Part shown: positions 35,232 to 46,395 of the stretch, piece after piece | Layout: the number at the start of each line of letters is the position of its first letter | Position numbering within the stretch: the first letter of the stretch is position 1 | Origin: Acanthosepion lycidas | Taxonomy: Eukaryota; Mollusca; Cephalopoda; Sepiida; Sepiidae | Direction: 5' to 3' | Length of the DNA: 64,000 nt | Assembly: GCA_963932145.1 (NCBI GenBank) | Contig: OZ010582.1 | Location: 20,985,163-21,049,162 of the forward strand | The notes under the pieces: model-generated | Database searches by the model: none | The model's input: only the letters and a program-made list of their open reading frames with translations | What the model was told of the DNA's origin: nothing | Program-made: the position numbers and the translations under genes

Positions 35232-35286
<55 letters not shown>
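35232..35286. repeat. (TA)n microsatellite
   Basis: Alternating TA of about 54 bp. The open frames over this area are artefacts. The remainder of 34971-35455 holds ATA/CACA low-complexity DNA and no recognised gene. Confidence 0.9.
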
Positions 35287-35292
<6 letters not shown>

Positions 35293-35459
35293 AAGAGTGA
35301 GCTTATGCATATATATATATATATATGATTCACACACATACATATATGTATATACATTTATACCATGGAATTGGTATATTTACAGACGGCTTTAATTCAC
35401 TTTTAGGCTATTTTGTTGTAACGAGCCTGGAATGTCCAGCACTTTGTTTGGGCCATCTT

Positions 35460-35810
35460 ACTTCTTGAAGGCTTATGGTCATATCACGTTGAAGCGCCCA
35501 TTCTCGTACGATCACTGAAGTTAAGCAATGTCGAGCTTGGTCAATATCTAGATGGATGACTGCTTGGGAATACCAGCGGAAATGGAAGTCGGTAAACCAA
35601 ATTCCAATTCCAATTCCAATCGGGATTGTTATATTCACTTACGCGCAAATACCCTTGGGAAAGATATGAATACACCTCTTCTCCCTCCAGCTATGGGTTA
35701 ATTTGTATCAGTAAATTATTATTATCTGCAAAAAGTTTTACAATCTAAAAAATATTTTCTTGTTTTAAATAACTTGTAATGGGTTGATAAACCGTAAAAA
35801 CTAATCAATC
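35460..35810 (+). repeat. composite 5S-tRNA SINE (copy 2)
   Basis: The 5S-derived head is at about 35465-35575: ttctcgtacgatcactgaag, then ttaagcaatgtcgagcttgg, tcaatatctagatggatgac and tgcttgggaatacc. A shortened tRNA-derived part and the shared tail (tttacaatctaaaaaatatt ... gggttgataaaccgtaaaaa) follow. It is more diverged than copy 1. Confidence 0.78.
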
Positions 35811-36395
35811 AGTCGACTTCTTGACTTACACTCTTCCGATGAACCAAGAACACGAATCGTTCCTTGAAATTAGAAATCGATATTCTTAGTAGCAGAGAGA
35901 ATGGTATCCTGATTTTTGTACCTGTTTAGAAAGTCGTAGAACTTTTTTCTCGCTTTGATAGATTTGATGACGTAAAATATTAGTCTTTTCAGTAGCGGAG
36001 ACAATTTGTAAACAATTGTAGAAACAATTCTTTAGACAAATAAGTTCAAATAGTTTCACAAAAAAAGCATATCATGTTGAAAAAAAGTCCCTTATTGTTA
36101 CTTGTTAATTATTCTAAATAGGATAAAAAATCAGATGACTGCAACGTTAATCAATATAAAAGCAAATGTGTCAATTGATTCTTCTAAGTAAAAATGTCTT
36201 GACAATATTATCTTATGTTCACATTGAGGATTTAACAAACACTTATAAGCAATCTGTTTAAACAATTCACTGAAGCCGCTTTTATTGGTTATTTCAAAAT
36301 ATATTTCCTCTCTGGTATTTATGCCAATGTTAAAAGCCATATTGAAATAATCAGCAGTTGAATTAGAAATTCTTGAGCTGGGGTTAAGCGAATTG
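35811..36395. other. unassigned DNA
   Basis: Contains a 96-codon open frame on the minus strand (36131-36421) that matches no family I know and partly overlaps the SINE tail. I do not call it a gene. Confidence 0.4.
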
Positions 36396-36830
36396 ATTAA
36401 TTTGTTTTTACGGCTTATCAACCTTCTGTATATTATTTAAAGCCAAAACGTATTTTTGGATTGTAAGAATAACTATATATTTTTTTCTTTTTGCGAGTGA
36501 ATATTGTATCAACAATTATTTTGCGGTGGGGGGGGGGGAGATAATAATGATTGAGTCTTACTAATTAACCGATAGCTGGGAGAAGAAGAGGAGGATTCAT
36601 ACTTTTCCCAAGGGTATCTGGGCGTAAGTGAATGTAACGAACACGACAGGAATTCGAACTCTGCTCTTCGATTAACAATTACGAGCCATTATCCATTACA
36701 CCACCTGCACATCCAAGCTTACAGCAACTGGTATTCAGAAGCTGCCACCCATTTAGTCACTGATCAAACTCGACGTTGCTTAACTTCGGCGATCGGATGA
36801 GAATATGATATGTTCGTAAACCCGGGGTTG
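36396..36830 (-). repeat. composite 5S-tRNA SINE (copy 3)
   Basis: Inverse orientation: tail (cggcttatcaaccttctgta ... ttggattgtaag) first, then the tRNA-derived part (complement of caggaattcgaactctgctc and attatccattacaccacctg), then the 5S-derived head at about 36715-36815 (complement of actcgacgttgcttaacttc ggcgatcgga). The tail contains a run of ten Gs on the + strand. Confidence 0.75.
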
Positions 36831-37595
36831 ACTGATGGTTTACAACAATGTTTAAGCTTAATCCAAATTCCTATCGTAGGAATCAAATTTTGTTATAAAA
36901 GAAAAGAAATTGTAAATGAAAAGAAAATGTATGAAAATGGGCTATTGACCCCTTCTAGCTGATTATCGTTTTACACCTTCCAAACTGACTGCAAGCCGTA
37001 AGAAAGAACAAGCCAGTATTTGTAAAGTCTTCGATTCTACTGTTTCGAACGCTAAATCAATCTAAGTACCGTGTCATTTCTGTACTAAATAATTAGCCAC
37101 GTCAGAGCTGCTTTCGACATTAACGCAATTAAGCATTCTCTGAGATTAAGACGCGTTGAATGCAAATGCTCTACTCTCCCTTGATTTAGAATACGAGATC
37201 TAGAAACATGGCTTCCGTCAAAAATGTTTTCGATTTTCCGAATTACCTAGTTTATGTGGAATATCCAAAAACACGTCCATTTAAATCATGAAAATTTAAT
37301 CTGGAAAGGAACCGAGAGTAATTTTAAAGTTTTTCTGTTCAGGAAAATACGCCAGAAAAGAAAGGACTTTCGTTCCGAAGAAACTGTGCTATTACAAATG
37401 AACAAAGCTGTGCACTTCAAAACAGTACATTTTTAGCAATCTTTCACACGTACATGAATTTATAATTTACCGAATACCATTATCTAAAAGAAAAAGGCCT
37501 GTAATACCATTTTTAATTCTAGCGCGAGGTGAAAAATTCGTTCTTAGTAGTCAATGACTGAAATTGGCTGATATATCATTTTGGAAGGAAATTTA
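36831..37595. other. unassigned DNA
   Basis: No gene, RNA or element recognised. Confidence 0.4.
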
Positions 37596-37597
37596 TA

Positions 37598-37694
37598 TTA
37601 GGTTGGTGCAAAAATAATGACGTAATAATGTCGTTTTTTGACGTATAACGTCAAAAAACGACATTATTACGTCATTATTTTTGCACCAACCTAA
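37598..37694. mobile_element. mariner-type MITE, fully palindromic (copy 1)
   Basis: A 97-bp element of two perfect 47-bp inverse arms around the trinucleotide ATA, flanked by TA on both sides. The end ttaggttggtgcaaaaataa closely matches the ends of mariner-derived miniatures such as human MADE1. The arms are identical, so it is young or selected for pairing. Confidence 0.92.
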
Positions 37695-37699
37695 TATTA

Positions 37700-39510
37700 T
37701 TAACTATAGACGAACATTTTCTCTCCAAACCAAAACTAGTCTGTGTCTCACCGTGAAGGAACTGCTCGTCTTTTTGGAACAAGAAATTACTTCCATACTC
37801 GAAAGCTTTCAATAGACGCACTAAGACGAACAAGATCGTGAACAATGTCTGTCTGAGATTGTGCTATTATGTACTGAATACAAGGGCCTATTAAATTACT
37901 TCTTTCAATTCCCCAACCAGGGAACGATGAATATTTGGTATGGAACACTTATTATTGTCATTATTCAAATAATTTTATCTATGGTACAATTATTTTGTTA
38001 CACAAGTTTATATATCAAAATTTATATTTTACTTTTTAAGAATACGCGGCTGAATGTTTATCTAAACCGGCTCGCTTATTTGGAAAATTCCTGCTGGCAT
38101 GTCTCTTCCAGACGGCACTTGTAATTGGTACAAATGAATATATGGTATAATCAAAAGGGGTGAAAATCGATTTAGAACTTCAAAGGCTTCATGCCAAATA
38201 AGTATTTAAAAATGTATACTATTAAAAATGTGTATAGATAAGGCTAAGCTAAACACGAGACTGTGGGACTGATTTCTTTGTTTTTTTTGTTTTTGTTTTT
38301 ATCCAGGCTTGTTACCACATAGCCATTCTAGTGACAGAACATAATAATTTAAAACCATACAATTGTTTCAAGATGACAGGAAATTATAAAATCCATCAAA
38401 ATTACGATCGTGAATTTTAAAATATCCGTCATCTGTTGTACGGTGATTTTATAAGCGTGGCTCAGATGTGGCACAGGGCCAAAAGTCTGGAGCACCCAGT
38501 AATGATCAAACTCACTATTCATTCGTAATTGTTTTTGCGAAACAAGCTAGCTATTACACCATGTCGAGATGCCACATTTGTCTGTGGTATTTAATTAAAT
38601 GGCCGTTTAACTCCAAGAATTTACCGATTTCAAAGAAACAAAAAAGAGAGATAAATTAATAAAAAAAAAAAAAAAATTCTCTTATTTTTCACATAATAAC
38701 CTTATTTTTTCAAAGATATATAATGAATATTTTTATATTATTGTATTATTTCGTCTCTTATATGTGTAAACCTATTTAATTTTTACAGTCGTTCACAAAG
38801 CCGGATTAAGTTAGTGTGGGGACTGTAGCGTATATTATGAAGGGGCCATACATTTTAAAAATACACATACATCATAAATTATTCTCTAGCCCAGTGACAG
38901 AGCTTATGAAACAGGTAAATATTTATATTTCTATCGACATAATAAACGAACCCAGAAATAATATGAAACAACGAAATATTTGAGTAGATTTCACCGTCAT
39001 TAAATAATAATTACCTGAAATGAGTGAATGATCAAACATGCAACTGCCCCCGGCATATTAAGATTAACATAAGATACATATCGTAAGATGCTGATTTCCC
39101 TAAACAGTTTGAAAGTATTTAATGGGAGCCCTCAAAAATGTGGGGTCCATTGCATGTACTATTTTTTCTACTTTGTTATTTCGTCACTGATCATTACTAT
39201 CATTCATGGAAATAACAACTTATGAAAGTGATTTACTAAGCGAAACTTACATGTGACACAAGGCCAAAATTTAGAAGCCCCCAGTGAAGCAGCAACTTAT
39301 TATAGACTGTTTGGTAAATTAGTTGCGTATTTCTTACCGACCCCATTGATCAGTGTTGAGGACTGACTTTTCGATGCAAGCAGGTCTTCTCTACTTCGGA
39401 GACTGTGCGCAACACAATCATCTATTTGACCTGATTATCTAACCAAAACATTAGCAATTACAATTTACTCACAGCAGCTTATCAATAACAACTTAGTTTT
39501 ACTATGATGC
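37700..39510. other. unassigned DNA with old repeat traces
   Basis: Two similar phrases (gatgtggcacagggccaaaa at about 38465 and atgtgacacaaggccaaaat at about 39251) and a 'ccggattaagttagtgtggg' stretch near 38800 hint at a decayed dispersed element. No gene recognised. Confidence 0.4.
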
Positions 39511-39514
39511 AATT

Positions 39515-39830
39515 TAGTCAGTCAGTTAAGTGCCATACATGATACACTCTTGGGCGATCATGTCTTTTTCGATTCATGACTGATTAGGTAGAAGACATTC
39601 CCGCAGTAGGCTGCTGTTTCTTTCTGCGGTAATCTGGTTACCAACCAAGGATACAGAACCCAATCTGTCCTGCTATTCAACCTATAACTGGGTGAACAAG
39701 AGATGGATTCATGCCTTTCCCTAGGTTATTTATGTGTAAATGAATGTAACGAACCCCACTGGAATTCGAACTCGGCTTTCCGATTTCTAATTCTGAAAAG
39801 CCGTTACACTACACCGCACATCCATGATAC
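39515..39830 (-). repeat. tRNA-derived SINE with hairpin tail (copy 4)
   Basis: Inverse orientation: cgatcatgtctttttcgatt and cccgcagtaggctgctgttt first, then ataactgggtgaacaagaga, and the head as the complement of tggaattcgaactcggcttt and gccgttacactacaccgcac. Confidence 0.78.
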
Positions 39831-39954
39831 AATTAGTTTGCTGCAAATTTTAATCGGGACATCGATTCATTTCTAACAAGACGTTTTAAAGCGAAGTTCT
39901 CTCAACACCAGATGTGGTTTCCTTAAATAGGTTATTCAATACTTGCTCTGTTCG

Positions 39955-40115
39955 GCTGGTCCCTGTAGCTAAACTGGTAGCGGCACGCTTTGGCTAAAAA
40001 AAAAAAAAAGCGGTTTCCCTTATGAGGCAAGAAAATCGATTCCTGTTGAAGGCAGATTTCTTCTTTAGTAGGAGTTTTCGATCTAGGCCGGTTATTAATA
40101 ATTTTATTGTTTAAG
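39955..40115 (+). repeat. tRNA-like SINE fragment, another family
   Basis: gtccctgtagctaaactggtagcggcacgc resembles a tRNA D-arm/A-box region and aaaatcgattcctgttgaag a T-arm/B box, separated by an A-run. The tail contains cgatctaggccggttatt. Confidence 0.5.
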
Positions 40116-40180
40116 AAAATAAAAACGGGAATAGCAATCCAAACACGTGTAGCTAGTAAAAATAGAGTTTGTACATAGTA

Positions 40181-40282
40181 TTAGGTTGGTGCAAAAATAA
40201 TGACGTAATAATGTCGTTTCTTGACGTTAAAAAATACGTCAGAAAACGACATTATTACGTCATTATTTTTGCACCAACCTAA
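40181..40282. mobile_element. mariner-type MITE, palindromic (copy 2)
   Basis: Same ends as 37598-37694 (ttaggttggtgcaaaaataa and inverse), TA-flanked, 102 bp, with a slightly different centre. It lies 12 bp from the next MITE. Confidence 0.9.
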
Positions 40283-40294
40283 TAATAAGAAATA

Positions 40295-40634
40295 CCGCAA
40301 TTGCCCATGTATAATACGTCTTCATCGTTAATACGCACACCTAAAATTGTGCTGAAAGTGTGGGAAAATGCTTCTACTCACGTATAATACGCACCCCTTG
40401 ATTGGTAATCAAACCCTATAAATTGTACTTTTCCAATTTCATTACGGCCAGGTTTACAGGTTAACTCTGAGAAATTTTTCAATATTATTTATTCTAATTT
40501 TTTAGATTTATGATATTTTTTCTTATTTTAAGGCGATTGTTTTTAAAGATTTTCTGTAGCTGTACATAATACGCACCCCTGATATTGCTTATTAATTTTT
40601 AGAAAAAATGCGTATTATATATAGGGAATTACGG
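40295..40634. mobile_element. TA-flanked MITE with CCGTAATT-type ends
   Basis: The ends ccgcaattgcccatgtataa and ttatatatagggaattacgg are imperfect inverses, TA on each side. The word 'taatacgcac' recurs four times inside. It is 340 bp and non-coding, of the Tc1/mariner group judging by target site and ends. Confidence 0.7.
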
Positions 40635-41599
40635 TAATGTCGAATAAAAAATCCCTTTAAGAATTAAAGCATAACATCTATGCTTATTTTTATTGAAAGT
40701 TTTTTTCCTTTTTCAATTGGCTATAAATGTTTGTTAAAATATTTGTTAAAAGCCAAAAGCAGCTATTTTCTCCTTTTCTATTTTCGTATGATTTATATTT
40801 TGTTGAACACTGTCTTTGGAGTGAAGAGTTTTAAAAAAAACACTTTGTAATTATATTTTTTCACGAAAAGACAGAGATAGCTTTAAAAAATTCTTCCAAT
40901 TCGTTCAAGTGAGAGATTTATATTTTTTTCTTAAATGTAACGAGACATGTTTCGATTTTTCGAAATTGGAAAAGTTTTTCAAGATGTGTTTCGATAAATA
41001 CACGCTTGGCCATTCACAGACATGTACGGAATAACTGAAAATCGGTTTAAATACATAAACTGAATTCTCTTTCCTTGATTAACCCGTAACAAGACAAATC
41101 TATAACGAAAAAGATGTCTATTAGACATTTTAAATAAACCATTTTGAGTAGTACAAAAATGTTGCGTTTTCCCCAAAGTAAAAGTAAACTTCTTTCGATG
41201 GAACAAAATGTAATCCACTTTCGTATATATAAAAAAATATTTCTTTCGATTATTTTTAAAAATTCATTAGTAAATTCCAAACATATTACTTAATGGCTAA
41301 TAATTTTTAAGAAGACAACTGCGATTAATAAAAATGATTAAAAAAAGAAAAGATTGTTGCTTTATTATTGTCATTGGTTTTGTTGTTGTTACTGGCATTT
41401 CTGAGGTCACTGAAGATATTTGTCGAAGGAAAGTGAGAAAGTTAATTACACAAAGCAAAAGTAATGCCCAACAAATACCAAAACAGATGGTTAAAAAAAA
41501 TTCCTGGCACGATTTGCCATTCTGACTAAGTGTTCATGTAGCTAAATAAAATAAAAACCGTTTATCGGTTCGATAGCGTTGCAAATATTATATAATTCA

Positions 41600-41800
41600 T
41601 GTATAGTGTAATCCCTGAATATATTTTTCATGAATTTCAACCATAACAGAAAAAAAAAAACACCTGTGCATAATACAACCGGTTACCGAAAATGCGTGAA
41701 TTTAAGCTCTTAAAAATGACTGTGTATACTACGACTCTCTATTTTTGCGTAAAAACACATCATTAAAATTTACACTATACTCGAGTATATTCAGAAAATA
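41600..41800. mobile_element. diverged copy of the 17117 MITE family
   Basis: Shares 'catgtatagtgtaa', 'accgaaaatgcgtgaattta' and 'ctatactcgagtata' with 17117-17349. Its ends are worn. The sequence 40640-41599 has no recognisable feature. Confidence 0.5.
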
Positions 41801-42696
41801 GTTCTCATGCCTACAACAAAAGCGTTAGATGTCCTTCCGTAAAGGATTTTTTTTTTCTCAATGGGTATAAGCAATAGAAATATTAGCCGTTTCTCTGCAA
41901 GGAAACATTTGGCATTCACTAACCGAGAAAACAGTCCTGCTTCCCGCTGAAATTTATAAAATCATTCTCTTAAAAGAATTTCAGGAACAGCGGTTTCTCA
42001 ATGGAAGTAGCTGTTACCGGACTTCCCAATATTGATGGAGATTACCATCCGAAGATTTTATTTAAAGTAGACTTGAAGGTCAATATCTTCATTGTGTCAT
42101 TATTTTTTCTTCGAGTTGCTACTGCTATCCATATAAGCACTCTGGTGGTGGAGTTATTTGGTACAGTTCTCTGTTTGGGAAACTATAGCGCCAGTCCACA
42201 ATGTTAAAAAACAACGATTATCATTGCCAAGACTCTTCTTCGCCCAAAGCCTATTACACCAGGGATGTGAGGAAGCGGGCGTACAGATAACAGTTTAGAT
42301 ATGTCAGACAGAGTTTGGAGCCATGAAGGTCGACAACAGGATTCTTTCTTTCTACATCTGTTTCATTCTTTCTTTTATGCAATTTCTAAATGAAATCAAA
42401 TAGTGTCTTTCCCCCGCTTTCCACCAATCAAAACGCAATAGTCCATTATTTATTACGTATTGGTAACACATGTTAAACATATTTATCTTCTTTTGTATTC
42501 TTTTTTTTTTTTTTGTAGTCCACTTCTTTTATTTGGTACAGTTCTTTGTTTGTGAATGTAGACACAGGCATTTACTTTATTAATTTCGATATCTAACGAA
42601 AATTGAGTTGAAGCAAAGACACCAACGACTAACAAATTTAATACATTGTTCATTTAGCTTAATTTATAATGAGATTCTCATGCAACAACAATAGTT

Positions 42697-42769
42697 GCCT
42701 CCGTGGCCCAATGGGTAAGGCACCGGCCTCCTAAGCCGGGGATTGCGGGTTCGAGTCCCGTCGGAGGTG
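42697..42769 (+). tRNA. tRNA-Arg(CCT), array copy 1
   Basis: 73 nt including the discriminator G, without encoded CCA. The acceptor GCCTCCG pairs with CGGAGGT, the anticodon stem CCGGC with GCCGG around loop CTCCTAA (anticodon CCT, reads AGG), and the T arm is GCGGG-TTCGAGT-CCCGT. A box TGGCCCAATGG and B box GGTTCGAGTCC serve as the internal pol III promoter. TTTT lies 9 nt downstream. The D loop has ATGGGTAA instead of the commoner ATGGATAA. Confidence 0.95.
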
Positions 42770-43333
42770 AACCGATCTTTTCTGTTTGTCAACATGGAGC
42801 ATGTATTTGATTGCATCTGTTTATATTTACTAAAAAGACCCGTACATGACTACGGTTTTTCTATTTGAACATTCTAATGAAGCTTATTTCTTAAGTTATC
42901 CATTAAATCAGCTCCCGACAATAAAATATCCATAGAGATTGCCCAATTACATCGTCAAATATTTGAGCTTTACAACCTTACCAAAACATTGCTGTAACTG
43001 TCATAAATGTGAATGCTAGTCGTTAATTTAAGACCTGTTTACGAATGAAGTTTTAAACTATTACCATTGCAATCATTTCTGTTTTCACTTTTTTCTATCA
43101 TTCTTTTTTGTTTCATTCATTTTACTCAATGAAATCAAATAGCGTCTTTCCCCGCTTTACACCAATCAAAACGCAATAGTCCATTATTTATTACGTATTG
43201 GTAACACATGTTAAACATATTTATCTTCTTTTGTATTCTTTTTTTTTTTTTGTAGTCCTCAGGTGTTGGGACTTCTTTTATTTGGTACAGTTCTTTGTTT
43301 CTGAATCTATAGCGCCAGTGCATAATGTTCAAA

Positions 43334-43352
43334 GGCAATGATTATCATTGCC
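43334..43352. repeat. conserved palindrome in the array spacer
   Basis: GGCAATGAT-T-ATCATTGCC: perfect 9-bp arms around one base, present at the equivalent place in all complete units (for example at about 52243 and 53488). A diverged form occurs in the edge unit near 42215. Its conservation cannot be separated from array homogenisation. Confidence 0.8.
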
Positions 43353-43915
43353 AAGATTATTCTTTGCTCAAAATTTTACATCATCGATCTTAGGAATGCG
43401 CTTTATAAAGCTGACAGTTTAGACATTTCAGATAGTGTTTAGAGCCATACAGATCGAGAACATCACTCAAATATTCAGATTTATGTATTTCTTAGCCAAA
43501 ATGTCCTTTGTCGTCCCAAGGTATTATGAAACAGAATGATTTATTTAAGCAACGTGGTAGACACACTATCATTTCTATCCTATACCAAACACGGTATGTT
43601 TGCCTGCCACCCGAATGAATTTTGAACTGAACCTTTCATTTAATACACTTCGATAAGTTGTTCTTATTACTATACGAACGATAACAAATGTGCTTCTGAA
43701 ACATAATAGAGCAATTTATTTAATGTAAGTCACTAGATTAAATATGGTGCGTTACTCTCATTGATGCTATCGTTTCTACGAATGCAAGTACATTGGCAAC
43801 CGTGTAGACACAGGCATTTACTTTATTAATTTCGATATCTTACCAACGACTAACAAGAGTTAATACATTGTTCATTTAGCTTAATTTATAATGAGATTCT
43901 ACAGTAGCGACAGTT

Positions 43916-43960
43916 GCCTCCGTGGCCCAATGCATAAGGCACCGGCCTCCGTCGGAGGTG
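43916..43960 (+). pseudogene. tRNA-Arg(CCT) pseudogene, array copy 2
   Basis: Retains the acceptor 5' strand, D arm and anticodon 5' stem up to CCTCC, then jumps to GTCGGAGGTG. About 28 bases are missing, covering the end of the anticodon loop, its 3' stem, the variable loop and most of the T arm. The B box is gone, so neither transcription nor folding is expected. Confidence 0.93.
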
Positions 43961-44394
43961 AGCAAATCTTTTCTGTTTGTCAACATGGAGCATGTATTTG
44001 ATTGCATCTGTTTATATTTACTAAAAAGACCCGTACATGACTACGGTTTTTCTATTTGAACATTCTGATGAAGCTTATTTCTTAAGTTATCCATTAAATC
44101 AGCTCCCGACAATAAAATATCCATAGAGATTGCCCAATTACATCGTCAAATATTTGAGCTTTACAACCTTACCAAAACATTGCTGTAACTGTCATAAATG
44201 TGAATGCTAGTCGTTAATTTAAGACCTGTTTACGAATGAAGTTTTAAACTATTACCATTACAATCTGTTGTGAAGTTGATATTAGCACTAATCAGCTGCT
44301 AAGTCGTACTTCTACTTGGTTAGTCTCAGAGACCACTTATATTGAATGTTCAGTTCTGCTTATGCAAATTATGCATACTAATTTGCTAGTATCA

Positions 44395-45600
44395 CTACAT
44401 CTCCCTAAACCTTAAGGGCTTTATCCCTCTCGTAGCTCTTGTACTCCTGATATTTTCGTCATTCTGCTCTCTTTCTCTCCCTCGCGTATTTCTTTCCCTT
44501 GGAGACCTCGATCTGTCCCGGTCTAAGCTGTAGTCACATGTGTCCTCTTGCATACTCCGGTCTTCATCTGAACTTTCAGAATCCTTCTGTCCTTCTTTCT
44601 CCTGCATTGTTTCCTCTAGCGTTTCCTTGTGTAATGGTTGTCCTATCAACTCAATATCAGATGAAACTGACATCTCTTCGTCATTTCGTTCTTCCTCTTC
44701 ACCCTGTGTCCTTATTTGGTCAGCATGGGCCAACACACTATCGCCATTCTCTCTATTTATTATGGCTGTATTATGGCCTTTTTGCATTATGAACTCTGCT
44801 CCTTCCGTAGCTGCATCCTTGCTCTTTTTATACCAGATCTTTTCACATGTAGAATATGACATAGTTAGCGGAGCTCTAATCTGTCTCCCCATTAGAGCTG
44901 ATGGGCTTTCGAGTCTTCCCGCGTGTGGTATGGTCCTATAATTTAAAAGCATCCTCGGTAGAAAAACTTCTACTTTTTCTTTTAGCTGAGAGCATGCTTT
45001 CAGCCCCTTTTTTACAGTTTGAGCCATCCTTTCTGCTATGCCATTTGATTGAGGATGATACGGAGGAGTTTTATATGGTTTACACCCTGTTTTCTCTAAC
45101 CATACGTTCAGCACTTCGTCGCAAAACTCCGGTGCATTATCCGATACCAAGGTTTTTGGTACACCATTTCTAGAGAATACGACTCTTAGAATTTGCTTTA
45201 TAGTGGAACTTTTCCTGTTTGCAACCCTTATTATTTCAGGCCAACCTGAAAAAGAGTCCACTAATATCAATAAGAGTTCCACTCCATTTACGTAGGCATG
45301 ATCCATATCGACCCTACTCCATGGCTCTGCTTCTTTGAGCCATGAATGTAACTTGGTTTGTGTAAAGTTTCTTAACTCTTTACATTTCTTACACCTCTTT
45401 ACATAATCCTCAACATCTCGTGAATAACCCAGCCACCAAGCTTCTAGTTTTAACCTTTTGTTGTGTAGCCGCTACTCCACAGTGTATATCATTATGCACA
45501 CTTTCTATTAACGGCTTTTTTTGTGTTTCTGGGGGAACTACCAGGTCCCCATTACATATTACTCCATGTTCTACTGTTAATTTGTGCCTCATTTCTTTAT
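44395..45600 (-). mobile_element. integrase region of the LTR fossil
   Basis: Contains a zinc-binding (H2C2-type) segment followed by a retroviral-type integrase core (DSFSGWPE, SDNAPEF and NGIAERM regions are recognisable). It ends in a charged C-terminal tail rich in E, D, R and S. The order and style match Ty3/Gypsy elements of molluscs, often annotated as K02A2.6-like. It is part of a fossil and broken. Confidence 0.8.
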
Positions 45601-45628
45601 AAGGTCTTTCCGACCTAGAACAATTTCC

Positions 45629-46395
45629 TCACGAATTTTTCCTTATTCTTGATAGTATCCTACTTAGCACTGGATCATGTCTCGTTTCCGCAGCCATTCT
45701 GTCTAAAGACAAAACATCAGTCTCTATCAAGTGTAGGAACGTATCTTCAAATTCTTCCTCCGTTTTGTCTTTTGACTCCTTGTAAAATCTCAATCTTGAT
45801 AGTGCGTCCACATGTGGAATTGAATTTCCTTTGACATACTCTATATCAAAGTCAAATGCCATCAATCGTATCGCCCATCGTAAAATCCTTGATGTCGTGA
45901 CTTTGGGTAATTCTTTCCTTGGGTTAAATATAAACTCTAATGGTCTATGATCGCTTCTTAGTAGAAATTTTTTTCCAATTAAAAATTGTCGGGCCCTGGT
46001 AGTTGTCCACACGATAGCCAATGCTTCTTTCTCTATGTTCGAGTAACTAAATTCAGTGTTCGTTAACCTTCTCGATAAATACATTATCGGATGTCCCTCT
46101 TGTGATAATATTTCCGATATTGAATGTTCACTTGCATCTGTAGTGAGTGTTATGTCCTTTTTTGGATCAAATATTTTCACTACAGGGTTTTTTGACATTA
46201 TTTCTTTTAATGTTTCAAAAGCTTTCTGCTGTTCGCTTGACCAGATAAATTCTACATTCTTTTTTCTTAAATTTGCAAATGGTTCCGTCAAGTCCGTGTA
46301 TTTTGGTAAGTATCGCCTGTAAAAATTTACCAATCCCTAAAAAGATTCCAATTCTTTTTTATTTGTAGGTGTAGCTACTTTTAGAATTTTTTCTA
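45629..46395 (-). mobile_element. RT end and RNase H region of the LTR fossil
   Basis: Begins in the connecting part of a Gypsy reverse transcriptase (VNFYRRYLPKYTDL) and continues into RNase H (TTDASEHSI, EKEALAIVW, RSDHRPLEF). It ends with a 'VDALSRL' stretch typical of Gypsy polyproteins. The upstream catalytic part of the reverse transcriptase is not present; at about 46400 the sequence switches to a LINE. Confidence 0.82.

Noticed and set aside
36131-36421. 96-codon minus-strand frame as a possible small gene
   Set aside because: No recognisable domain, AT-driven composition, and its start overlaps the tail of a 5S-tRNA SINE.
44499-45173. Plus-strand frames of 90-133 codons
   Set aside because: They lie antisense to the integrase region of the LTR fossil and are shadows of it.
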